Below are positions 16,660 through 24,140 of a DNA stretch of 64,000 bases, in pieces. The position numbers and the translations under genes are program-made. Where the stretch lies: assembly GCA_964496905.1 (NCBI GenBank), contig CAZCAQ010000005.1:4206-68205 (forward strand), written 5' to 3'. A model generated the notes under the pieces. The model was not told the DNA's origin, did no database searches, and worked only from the letters and a program-made list of their open reading frames with translations. Positions within the stretch are counted from its first letter, which is position 1; every line of letters starts with the position of its first letter. The stretch is from CAZCAQ01 sp964496905 (GTDB lineage Bacteria > Patescibacteriota > WWE3 > UBA101185 > UBA10185).

Positions 16660-17219
16660 ATGCTAGACAATTACACTCCAAACTCAGAGCAAATAAAACA
16701 GCTTGATTTGATTTTTAAGTTTTTTAATAACTTGGAGAACTCTGGCGTGCATGTATCTGTTCATGGTGGTTATGGATTGGATGCTTTATATGGAAGACTA
16801 ACTAGAGATCACAGAGATTTAGACTTTACTTTGTTGGAGAAAGATAAAACCTTAATTCTTCAACAAATAGGTGAACTCGGCTTATCCCTACTGGAGAAAT
16901 AATAGGTGTTGGCAATAAGCTTGAATATCATAATCCGGACTTTTCCGATTCGTTTACAATTGAATTTTTAACTGTAGAAGAAGGATCTCGCGTCTTGGAA
17001 AAGTTTGGGTATAAAGCAAACCTAGAAGATTTCTTCACCGATACACCTTTAGGGTTATTAGAAGACCAAAAAGTTTGGACGCCAACTTTACAAGGTTTTA
17101 AAACCTTGATAAATCTAAATAACAGTACTGGTGTGAACCAGAATCCATATCGTCATCAATTGTGGTTAGATGAAATAATGCAGGCGCTTGAAATCAAAAG
17201 CACTAAGTTATCAAATTAG
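16660..17219 (+). pseudogene. Aminoglycoside/lincosamide nucleotidyltransferase-like, frameshifted
   Basis: Two frames together give one protein. The first part carries the nucleotidyltransferase signature HGGYGLDALYGRLTRDHRDLD with the Gly-Gly and Asp-x-Asp metal ligands; the second resumes after about 16881 with PTGEIIGVGNKLEY and runs to the stop at 17219 (TPLGLLEDQKVWTPTLQGFK). One missing base near 16881 would join them. Family members adenylylate aminoglycosides or lincosamides. TACAAT with an upstream TG sits 6 nt before ATG, so the promoter survives. Real decay, sequencing error or a programmed shift cannot be told apart here. Confidence 0.75.
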
Positions 17220-17306
17220 TAAATCTCACATATTATCTGGTGGTAAATCTTCGTAGTGCGCCCATTGCACGCCATTCATTAAGTTCACTTCGTTCACTAA
17301 CCAGTT

Positions 17307-17393
17307 TGGTGGGCGAGGAGGGACTCGAACCCTCACAGCCTTGCGGCCAACAGATTTTAAGTCTGTCGTGTATGCCAATTCCACCACTCGCCC
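17307..17393 (-). tRNA. tRNA-Leu(TAA)
   Basis: Class II tRNA, acceptor GGGCGAG/CTCGCCC, anticodon loop CTTAAAA giving TAA, variable arm TTGGCCGCAAGGCTG, T-arm GAGGGTTCGAGTCCCTC, encoded CCA. It lies 15 bp from tRNA-Arg on the same strand. Confidence 0.95.
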
Positions 17394-17408
17394 CTTACTA
17401 ACTTATTT

Positions 17409-17484
17409 TGGCGCGCCTGGAGGGAATCGAACCCCCGGCCTTTTCCTTAGAAGGGAACTGCTCTATCCCCTGAGCTACAGGCGC
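17409..17484 (-). tRNA. tRNA-Arg(TCT)
   Basis: Acceptor GCGCCTG/CAGGCGC, anticodon loop CTTCTAA giving TCT, T-arm GGGGGTTCGATTCCCTC, encoded CCA. Upstream, 17489-17510 and 17526-17544 hold dyads (ttcgcacaagg/ttttgtgcgaa; ccacttgc/gcaagtgg). Confidence 0.94.
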
Positions 17485-17621
17485 TTAACAATGTTCGCAC
17501 AAGGTTTTGTGCGAAGTTTGGAGATGCCACTTGCGTTAGCAAGTGGAAGCTCACTTGTGTATTTTAACTCATATAGTGGGAATTGTTCAATGATAAGCCT
17601 AAAAGTCCATATATGGCAGAT

Positions 17622-18734
17622 TTATGCCAGCTTATAGCCAGCGTCCTTTCCTACAGCTTGCGAAATATGGTCAAATCCATCGGCCTTAAGTAGGTCAACC
17701 AAACCCATGTTAATGTTTTTAATTAAGCTAGGGCCTTCAAAAACCATTCCGGTAATTAGTTGCACTAAATTGGCGCCGTGCTTGATTTTTACATAGGCAT
17801 CTTGTGCACTAAACACGCCTCCGCACCCCACAATAAGCAATTGGCCTTTAAAATTGCGATAAGTAAGGCTAGTTAGTTCGTTTGACCTCTTAAATGTTGG
17901 TTTACCGCTAATATTGCCCACGCTGTATTTTTCAGACTCTTCTTGGTCAATTGCGCTGTTTGTTCTATTTGTTTCTAAATTACCAAAAATCACACCAGCT
18001 AGCCTAAATCTCTTAATAACTTCTAAAAGTTCCAAAGTTTGCTCATCTGGTAAAATAATTGGCATTTTTACAAAAATAGGCTTTTTTACTTGTATCGTGT
18101 CTATTGCAGTTAAAAGCTCCGTTAACTTATCCGCTTCGTAAAATGTGATTTTTTTGTTTCCATGAATTAAGTTTGGACAACTAATGTTCAGCTCGTAATA
18201 CGAGTTCCCTGCTTCGCTTTGTTCAAACTTTTCAAATGACTCGCAAATATCTTTGACGCTTTGTTCTTGTGTTTCTAAATGTTTTGAATTTGACCGTCCT
18301 ATGCTTATGCCTAGAGGAATTTCAAAAGTCTTTTCAGCCAGTTTTTTTATAACCGAATCCGCTCCGCTACTTTTAAAACCCTTATTTACCATTAATGCTT
18401 GTGATTTAGGAAGTCGACCCAGTTGCGGTTTGGGATTACCTTTGTACGTAATGTTTGTAACAGTGCCCACCGACTCAAAACCAAAGCCAAAGCTAGGCAA
18501 AATTTGAGTCAGCTTTGCATCGTAGTCAAATCCTGCAGCAAGTCCAATTGGGTTTTCAAATTTAATTCCAGCCAATTCTTGATTTAAAATGCCATTTTGG
18601 TAATTGAAGTTCTTTATAAACTTTTTTTTTGCAAAATCATGTGAACCAAGTACTTCACCAATAGTCAAAGCGCTTTCGTGAACAAATTCTGCATTTAGCT
18701 GGAACAAAATTGGTTTAACAAACTTCTTATACAT
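17622..18734 (-). CDS. pyrD: Dihydroorotate dehydrogenase, class 2-like
   Basis: 370 residues; oxidises dihydroorotate to orotate in pyrimidine synthesis. The N-terminal helices (KPILFQLNAEFVHESALTIG) are the membrane-binding quinone-tunnel extension of class 2 enzymes; FMN-site motifs follow: NPIGLAAGFDYDAKLT, ESVGTVTNITYKGNPKPQLG, VNKGFKSSGAD and IVGCGGV. At the catalytic base the text is NISCPN, with Cys as in class 1, where class 2 enzymes normally have Ser. TATAAT ends 6 bases before ATG. No other pyrimidine gene is in the window. Confidence 0.9.
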   Translation of the reverse strand: MYKKFVKPILFQLNAEFVHESALTIGEVLGSHDFAKKKFIKNFNYQNGILNQELAGIKFENPIGLAAGFDYDAKLTQILPSFGFGFESVGTVTNITYKGNPKPQLGRLPKSQALMVNKGFKSSGADSVIKKLAEKTFEIPLGISIGRSNSKHLETQEQSVKDICESFEKFEQSEAGNSYYELNISCPNLIHGNKKITFYEADKLTELLTAIDTIQVKKPIFVKMPIILPDEQTLELLEVIKRFRLAGVIFGNLETNRTNSAIDQEESEKYSVGNISGKPTFKRSNELTSLTYRNFKGQLLIVGCGGVFSAQDAYVKIKHGANLVQLITGMVFEGPSLIKNINMGLVDLLKADGFDHISQAVGKDAGYKLA

Positions 18735-18758
18735 CTTTTGATTATACTCCGCTTTAAA

Positions 18759-19997
18759 CTAAGCTTCGAGTATCGAAGTAATATTTTTCTGTGGCATTTT
18801 AATTTTGCGGGGAGTAATTGCTATAACTACAACTGAAACAAGCATAAACAATATGCCACTAAAAACAAAAGTTGCACTATATCCTGCTTCTTTTGAAATA
18901 AAACCCAAAACTATTGGCCCAACCGCATATGCTAAGTTTGTTGTAATTTGGTTAATACTTACAATATCATTGCCTTCAGATTTTAAGCGCACAACATAGT
19001 CTTCAAAAACAGAATCCATTAAAATAAAAATTATTCCGCTGAAGGTTGCCGCAAGTAAAGTCGCACCTAATATCAAAAATATGTTGCCAAATACGCCAAC
19101 TAAAGTTAGGCTCAAACCCGCCAAAATGCCCAAAGCAAAAGAAGTTCGTTTTTTGCCATATTTGCCAAAAATTTTTGGAGCAATAATTCCAACAAAAAGT
19201 GCTGGAATTCCATAAATAGTCATAAATAGTCCGCCAAGCTGATTTTGCTGACGAAGTTCCTCTGCGTATAAAATTCCTGTGGACCAAAAAGTAACATCTA
19301 AAAGTACTAAGACCACATTAAATGCTAGTAGTGGCGCTGTAGTCTTAAAAAGTAGTCTGAATATTTTATATTCTTTCTTAAGTGATTTGCTGCGTTCAAC
19401 AGTTAGTGGTCCCGAACGGCTTTTTTTAACAACTTTGCTAAAAAGCAGGTAAAACCAGCCTGCCACAGCAATTAAGCCTAAACACACAAACATAGGCATG
19501 TCGTAACTTTTGTTAAGTAAATATACCGCAATTAATGGTCCAATCATGTATGCAAGCCATTGTGCAGTGTTTGTAATAGAAAACGCCTTTGGATGATGCT
19601 TAACTTCAGCAAAATGGTGGACAAAGTTGTATTTAGAAAAACCGCGTAGTTCGTAATATGTTGACCAAATAATCATGCTAATAATAAATGAAATAGTAAT
19701 TTTTGGTAAAACCAAAAAGGAAAGTGGAAAAAGAGTCGCAACTGCAATTGTCCAAAATATAAAGAATTTGTATGGTTTAATGCGGAACCGTTCTGCAACA
19801 AAAAAATCAAAAAATATGCCAAAAAACGATGAAATCGAAAGCACTATACCAACTAAAAGCGGATCTGACAGGCTTTCCTCAAGAATGACAGGCGTCACAT
19901 ATGACATTATGCCGTCGCTAAGCGACACAAAAAACATCATAGTTGAAAAAAGGTATATTGGAAAAAAGCTTCTATGTCGTGTTGAGGCAAGGGGCAT
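18759..19997 (-). CDS. MFS transporter
   Basis: 412 residues with about 12 membrane helices and the long cytosolic loop between helices 6 and 7 (KKSRSGPLTVERSKSLKKEY) that splits MFS proteins into halves. The first external residues and DGIMSYVTPVILEESLSDP fit MFS efflux proteins. Substrate unknown. It starts 18 bp after the Nudix gene and ends 24 bp before pyrD, though pyrD also has its own -10 box. Confidence 0.85.
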   Translation of the reverse strand: MPLASTRHRSFFPIYLFSTMMFFVSLSDGIMSYVTPVILEESLSDPLLVGIVLSISSFFGIFFDFFVAERFRIKPYKFFIFWTIAVATLFPLSFLVLPKITISFIISMIIWSTYYELRGFSKYNFVHHFAEVKHHPKAFSITNTAQWLAYMIGPLIAVYLLNKSYDMPMFVCLGLIAVAGWFYLLFSKVVKKSRSGPLTVERSKSLKKEYKIFRLLFKTTAPLLAFNVVLVLLDVTFWSTGILYAEELRQQNQLGGLFMTIYGIPALFVGIIAPKIFGKYGKKRTSFALGILAGLSLTLVGVFGNIFLILGATLLAATFSGIIFILMDSVFEDYVVRLKSEGNDIVSINQITTNLAYAVGPIVLGFISKEAGYSATFVFSGILFMLVSVVVIAITPRKIKMPQKNITSILEA

Positions 19998-20015
19998 ATT
20001 TATATGATGTCACAC

Positions 20016-20465
20016 TCAATGAATCTGGTGAAGTGATTTTATGTAATTTGCCGCCTGTAGAAAAATAGCTTTCTCGTCAGCATACGGAAGCAAAGTTAAT
20101 ATTTCATCAACAGAAAACCAGCCATGTTCTAAAATTTTATCCCAAGATCCTAATTTTTCGTTACCATTGAGCCTCAGCAAATAAAAATGTGTCTCTCCAC
20201 ACATGCCAGCACGTTCCGGTTTAGTTGAGTCGTAGATAAATCGATTTATCAAGTTAGTATTAATTATGGCTTCACTATTTATCTTTAATCCAATTTCCTC
20301 CTGAATTTCTCTGATTAATGTGTCTTCAAGCGAGTTATCTGAAGCTTCTTTTGCTCCACCTGGAAATGCCCAATAACCTTTTATATGTTTTAAGAGTAAA
20401 AATTTATATTCATCATTTTCTTGTTTGTATGGAATTGCTAACGCAGCGTAAATTGTATCGTCCAT
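20016..20465 (-). CDS. Nudix hydrolase
   Basis: 149 residues. The Nudix box is recognisable as FPGGAKEASDNSLEDTLIRE followed by IQEEIGL, with one extra residue relative to the consensus G-x5-E-x7-REUxEExGU and Asn near the place of the first Glu. The REIQEE metal-binding helix is intact. Hydrolyses a nucleoside diphosphate linked to an unknown group. ATG lies 19 bases after the CCA of tRNA-Gly on the same strand. Confidence 0.88.
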   Translation of the reverse strand: MDDTIYAALAIPYKQENDEYKFLLLKHIKGYWAFPGGAKEASDNSLEDTLIREIQEEIGLKINSEAIINTNLINRFIYDSTKPERAGMCGETHFYLLRLNGNEKLGSWDKILEHGWFSVDEILTLLPYADEKAIFLQAANYIKSLHQIH

Positions 20466-20484
20466 GACTTTTTGCTAGCTTTCT

Positions 20485-20559
20485 TGGAGCGGCGAACGGG
20501 ATTCGAACCCGTGACCTTCTCCTTGGAAGGGAGACATTCTACCACTGAACTACCGCCGC
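20485..20559 (-). tRNA. tRNA-Gly(TCC)
   Basis: Acceptor GCGGCGG/TCGCCGC, anticodon stem TCTCC/GGAGA around CTTCCAA giving TCC, T-arm CGGGTTCGAATCCCG, encoded CCA. Wedged between two same-strand protein genes with 22 and 19 bp spacers. Confidence 0.95.
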
Positions 20560-20581
20560 ATAGCCTGCAAAGAATTATAGA

Positions 20582-21403
20582 CTACTCGGCCGCCTTTTCA
20601 AACACCATGCTGCCTGAGTCGTATGGGTACATTAAAACCAATTTAGAGACGTCTAGCATATACGACTCTATTTGGTTTAGAGCCTGAAAATACACATCTT
20701 CTTGGCTGCCTTCGCAAAACATTTTTGTTACAGCCATTGGTCCAAAGGCAATTTTGCCTCCTGAGGTGTAATAAGTTCCTGCTCCGTTATTGCAATCAGT
20801 TGTAGTATTCATGTTCAAAGCATCTTCAAAAGTAAGTTTAAACTGCTTTGGATCATTTGGAGCTGTTCGCGTGCCATCGTTCATTAAGGTTTCTTTCCAA
20901 TACCATGAGGAATTGCTTAAGTCGTTTTCATTTTTAGCTAATACAAGTCCTTCAGCCCCATAACCTTCTTGCTCTGGGTTTAACAGTACTAATGTACCGT
21001 CATCTTGCTTATCAAAAGTTAAATCTTGAGGTACTTGTGCTCTTTCGCCATTTTTATCTACGAGTAAAACAGTTACAAAATCACCAGCTTCTGTATATGT
21101 TCCCGACTCTACAACTTCGGGTTCGCCATTGGTAAACCTTGTAGTCAATTTGGCATCTGGCCTAGTTAAAGATAGCATTACCACTTTTTGACCACCTGTC
21201 GCTGGTGCAATTGCGGTGTAGTTAACTTCCCTAATGTCTGGTTGTGGTTGAATTACATCTGTTGGCATTTGATTTGTATTTTTAAGTTCATCGGTAATTC
21301 TTGCTTGTTCGTTACTTCTTTGTGCAATATTTAAACCGATTAAAACTAGTCCAATTATAACTAAAGTAATTATTAATGCTTTATTAGAGGATGTTTTGTT
21401 CAT
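20582..21403 (-). CDS. META/HslJ-domain membrane-anchored protein
   Basis: 273 residues: one N-terminal helix (ALIITLVIIGLVLIGLNI), a middle domain of lipocalin-like strands with the META-associated pattern GTYTEAGDFVTVLL, and a C-terminal META domain: SSWYWKETLMNDG, TDCNNGAGTYYTSGGKIAFG and MAVTKMFCEG with the Cys pair typical of the family. META proteins such as HslJ are envelope proteins linked to stress and novobiocin resistance. The promoter may also feed tRNA-Gly 22 bp downstream. Confidence 0.85.
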   Translation of the reverse strand: MNKTSSNKALIITLVIIGLVLIGLNIAQRSNEQARITDELKNTNQMPTDVIQPQPDIREVNYTAIAPATGGQKVVMLSLTRPDAKLTTRFTNGEPEVVESGTYTEAGDFVTVLLVDKNGERAQVPQDLTFDKQDDGTLVLLNPEQEGYGAEGLVLAKNENDLSNSSWYWKETLMNDGTRTAPNDPKQFKLTFEDALNMNTTTDCNNGAGTYYTSGGKIAFGPMAVTKMFCEGSQEDVYFQALNQIESYMLDVSKLVLMYPYDSGSMVFEKAAE

Positions 21404-21458
21404 AGGTCATTTATCGCTGTTTTTACAGCAACACATCTGTTCAAAACCATATTAGTAC

Positions 21459-21950
21459 TTACTCTAGGTTTTGTAAAATGCTTTTTCGCTTTTTTTCATA
21501 CTCTTTTTTTGAAATGCGATTTCGGACTAATAATTCCTCTAGGCGTGATAAAGCTAGTTCTACAGAATCTAGTTCAAGTTCTGGGCTAGAAGGCCTTTTT
21601 GTCGAAATTGTCGTGTTTTGAGATTTTTCCTTAGAAAATGGGTTTTCCTTTAAATTGTGAATTTTGGAATCAATTATGCGTTTTGCCTGTTCAGCCTTTT
21701 TTTTAGGAACAAATTTAATAATTATGTCCTTAGTACCGCCTGTGTTAATTATTTCCAAAGTTGCAAAAATTATACCTTTTGTTAAATAAACTTGAGCTAC
21801 ATGATTGTATGAAATAGTAACTTCGGTAACGATGACAAACTTTTCTCTAGCTCTGTATACCATTTTGTTCTCGTAAATGTGCAGTTTGTGATGGAACATT
21901 GTCCTGTTCATTGTTCGGCTAGCTTCTATTTCTAATAACTGGTGTGGCAT
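21459..21950 (-). CDS. PH-like and SHOCT-domain protein
   Basis: 163 residues: a beta-rich bacterial PH-like domain (HKLHIYENKMVYRARE, VTISYNHVAQVYLTKGIIFA, IIIKFVPKKKAEQAKRII) and a C-terminal SHOCT helix pair (LALSRLEELLVRNRISKKEY). Such proteins usually sit at the membrane and oligomerise; role unknown. TATAAT ends 6 bases before ATG. Confidence 0.78.
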   Translation of the reverse strand: MPHQLLEIEASRTMNRTMFHHKLHIYENKMVYRAREKFVIVTEVTISYNHVAQVYLTKGIIFATLEIINTGGTKDIIIKFVPKKKAEQAKRIIDSKIHNLKENPFSKEKSQNTTISTKRPSSPELELDSVELALSRLEELLVRNRISKKEYEKKRKSILQNLE

Positions 21951-21972
21951 GTTGGTATTATATAGTAGTTTA

Positions 21973-22001
21973 TTGACGTGTGCGTGTAGGGATGGTATTT
22001 T
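21973..22001 (+). promoter_or_regulatory. Promoter of small gene 22029-22268
   Basis: TTGACG (21973-21978), 17-base spacer, TATTTT (21996-22001). Predicted start near 22008 leaves a short leader with Shine-Dalgarno gagg. Confidence 0.72.
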
Positions 22002-22028
22002 CAGAAATCAACTTTAAGTGAGGTGAAT

Positions 22029-22268
22029 ATGTACGGTTGGCCTAGTAAAAAAAAGTTATTCTTCGAGCAAGGTGTTCCCACAGGCACCAGAGTACGTTTA
22101 TTGGAAGAAGTAAAGCTTGACGATTTCAATACGGTGATTCCTGAGGGTGACATTTGCAACGTCACAGGATTCGATTCGAGTACAGGGGTTTACACTTTGG
22201 TCTTGAGCTTTCATGGGTATCAGCTAAAGCTTAAACTTTCCCGTGCACAGTTTTCTACCACGTTATAA
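22029..22268 (+). CDS. Small SH3-like beta protein
   Basis: 79 residues from the ATG at 22029 (an in-frame GTG six bases earlier lies inside the Shine-Dalgarno). After a short basic head it has alternating strands with PTGTRVRLLEEV, PEGDICNVTGFDSSTG and VYTLVLSFHGYQLKLKL, which looks like an SH3-like barrel. The PTG-x-x turn recurs in the neighbouring 54-residue product, so the two are probably divergent paralogues. No function recognised. Ends 8 bp before a GC-rich hairpin. Confidence 0.7.
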   Translation: MYGWPSKKKLFFEQGVPTGTRVRLLEEVKLDDFNTVIPEGDICNVTGFDSSTGVYTLVLSFHGYQLKLKLSRAQFSTTL

Positions 22269-22275
22269 CCAAGAC

Positions 22276-22310
22276 AGGGGGTAATATGTTGCCAACTACC
22301 CCCTTAGTTC
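22276..22310 (+). terminator. Terminator after small gene
   Basis: 8-bp stem agggggta/taccccct (22276-22283, 22297-22304) followed by ttagttcttt. Confidence 0.7.
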
Positions 22311-22326
22311 TTTCTAAATTTCTTAC

Positions 22327-22355
22327 TTTACACATTTACCTCAATTTAGTAATAT
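22327..22355 (+). promoter_or_regulatory. Promoter of 54-residue gene
   Basis: TTTACA (22327-22332), 17-base spacer, TAATAT (22350-22355), about 40 bases before the ATG at 22396. Confidence 0.62.
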
Positions 22356-22395
22356 TCAGGTCCAAAATCCTTTCGTAAAAACTAATGGAGGATAT

Positions 22396-22560
22396 ATGCC
22401 TAGAATAGCTGAGAGGGTAACTTTGACCAAGCCGTTCAGTCCATACTTACCAACTGGAAGTTCAGGAACAGTGCAGAGGCTGGATTACCTGAATGAGAAA
22501 GTTTATGTGCACTTCGACAACGGTCAAATATGCTGGGTTGGCAAAGATTTCTTTAAATAA
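22396..22560 (+). CDS. 54-residue SH3-like small protein
   Basis: Short frame with Shine-Dalgarno GGAGG five bases before ATG. The product starts MPRIAERVTLTKPFSPYLPTG and continues SSGTVQRLDYLNEKVYVHFD with NGQICWVGKDFFK at the end; the pattern PTGSSGTVQ-turn-VYVHFDNG-W is that of a small SH3/KOW-like barrel. It resembles the 79-residue product just upstream in layout. Each has its own promoter. Function unknown. Confidence 0.68.
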   Translation: MPRIAERVTLTKPFSPYLPTGSSGTVQRLDYLNEKVYVHFDNGQICWVGKDFFK

Positions 22561-22634
22561 TGCTCATGCCCTCCACAGAACCAAAAGTTCTTGTTTCAAC
22601 ACAAGAGATTTTTTTTTGCACTTTTCACCCATGA

Positions 22635-22640
22635 TATACT
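22635..22640 (+). promoter_or_regulatory. -10 box of trxB
   Basis: Extended -10 TGATATACT whose last base is 7 bases before the ATG; no room for a ribosome-binding site, so the mRNA should be leaderless. Confidence 0.7.
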
Positions 22641-22647
22641 TTGTATT

Positions 22648-23583
22648 ATGTTGGACGTAATAATAATTGGATCTGGCCCTGCAGGCCTTACAGCAGCTAT
22701 TTATACTGCGCGAGCAAGTCTTTCTACACTAGTAATTGCCGGAAATCCTAGTGGTGGCCAGTTAATGCTCACTACTGAGGTTGAAAACTTTCCCGGCTTT
22801 CCAGACGGAATTATGGGTCCAGCACTTATCTCAAACATGCGCGCACAAGCTCAACGTTTTGGAGTTGAATTTGTTGACGAAAATGTAGTAGCACTAGCAG
22901 GAGATCACAAAAAGGGTTTTACCATTTTAACTACCGATACATCTAAAACTTACTCAGCAAAGACACTCATAGTTGCGACTGGCGCAGATGCTAAATGGTT
23001 AAATATTGAAAGCGAGCAAAAACTTCGTGGCAAAGGTGTTTCAGCCTGTGCTACTTGTGACGGCTTCTTTTTTAAAAACAAAGTTGTTGCAGTAGTTGGT
23101 GGAGGTGATGCCGCTATGGAAGAAGCAGACTTTTTAACTAAATTTGCAACAAAAGTATATGTTTTGGTGCGTGGCGATAAAGAGGCATTAAAAGCAAGTA
23201 AAATTATGCAGGAGCGTGCTTTTAAAAACCCTAAAATTGAATTTAAATTTCAAACTCAGATTCATGAAGTACTTGGAACCGATTCTGTAACTGGGTTATC
23301 AATAAAAAACTCCAAAACCGATGAAATTTCAACTATGGATGATGTCCAGGGCCTTTTTGTCGCAATTGGGCATACACCTGCAACTAAGTTTTTGCAAGGA
23401 TTTGTAGAACTAGACCACTTAGGCTACTTAAAAGTAAAAAACAGCACTATAACTTCAAAAAAAGGCGTTTTTGCCGCAGGGGATGTTTTAGATTACAGAT
23501 ATCGGCAAGCAATTACAGCTGCCGGCATGGGTTGTATGGCAGCTTTGGATGCAGAAAAGTTTTTAGCTGAACAATCCAGTTAA
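22648..23583 (+). CDS. trxB: Thioredoxin reductase
   Basis: 311 residues from the ATG at 22648; an upstream in-frame start at 22591 would place the promoter inside the gene. FAD site IIIGSGPAGLTAAIYTARAS, redox pair in SACATCDGFFFKN, NADPH site VVGGGDAAMEEADFL and the second FAD motif FAAGDVLDYRYRQAITAA are all present. Reduces thioredoxin with NADPH. It is followed 5 bp later by a C39-like peptidase gene and opens a block of redox genes. Confidence 0.95.
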   Translation: MLDVIIIGSGPAGLTAAIYTARASLSTLVIAGNPSGGQLMLTTEVENFPGFPDGIMGPALISNMRAQAQRFGVEFVDENVVALAGDHKKGFTILTTDTSKTYSAKTLIVATGADAKWLNIESEQKLRGKGVSACATCDGFFFKNKVVAVVGGGDAAMEEADFLTKFATKVYVLVRGDKEALKASKIMQERAFKNPKIEFKFQTQIHEVLGTDSVTGLSIKNSKTDEISTMDDVQGLFVAIGHTPATKFLQGFVELDHLGYLKVKNSTITSKKGVFAAGDVLDYRYRQAITAAGMGCMAALDAEKFLAEQSS

Positions 23584-23588
23584 CTTAA

Positions 23589-24110
23589 ATGCGCTTTTTT
23601 AAACAAACTACCGATGATTCTTGTCAGATAAATGCAATCCAAACTGTTTTAAGTTACTACGGTAAGGATCTTTCACACAAGGAGCTTATGCAAGCATTAC
23701 CAAAGCATAGTTTTGGCAATTTTATTACTGAACTGGGACTTTTTTTGGAAACTCAAGGACTTTCAACTACATTACTGTCAAACCAGAATAACAGTAACAT
23801 ACCTATTAATGCAGCTTTTTTGCAAAGTCTAAGTGCATATAAAAAAGCTGGAAAATTTATAGATATGGTTCCAAACGAGGCACTAATTAAAGACACCCCT
23901 ATTCTTGTTAACGTAGATTGGTACAAGATTAAAAATAAGAGTAAACCTCCTGAAGCACACTATGTGGTACTACTTAAAAAACACACTGATCTTTGGCTTT
24001 TTGATGGTAGCAACTACAACAAACCGGTTAAAACCAGTTTTGATCATATCTTAAGCGCTTCAACAAAAATAAATAAAAAGCGAGATAATGGTATGTGGCT
24101 ATATGTTTAG
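23589..24110 (+). CDS. C39-like papain-fold peptidase
   Basis: 173 residues. Starts with QTTDDSCQINAIQTVLSYYG, the C39-type opening in which Gln forms the oxyanion hole and Cys12 is the nucleophile; a His follows in EAHYVVLLKK and an Asp in LWLFDGSNYN, completing a Cys-His-Asp set. No membrane or ATPase part, unlike bacteriocin exporters. No signal peptide. It lies 5 bp after trxB, likely one mRNA. Cytosolic peptidase or transpeptidase, target unknown. Confidence 0.75.
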   Translation: MRFFKQTTDDSCQINAIQTVLSYYGKDLSHKELMQALPKHSFGNFITELGLFLETQGLSTTLLSNQNNSNIPINAAFLQSLSAYKKAGKFIDMVPNEALIKDTPILVNVDWYKIKNKSKPPEAHYVVLLKKHTDLWLFDGSNYNKPVKTSFDHILSASTKINKKRDNGMWLYV

Positions 24111-24140
24111 ATAACGCTTGGAACTTGTTTAGTGCAACGT

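Noticed and set aside
17236..17306. A self-copy of tRNA-Leu(TAA) downstream
   Set aside because: Only tggtgg at 17238 is shared; too short to call.
23589..24110. Bacteriocin-processing exporter
   Set aside because: The C39-like protein has no membrane or ATPase domains, and no leader-peptide genes with double-Gly sites are nearby.
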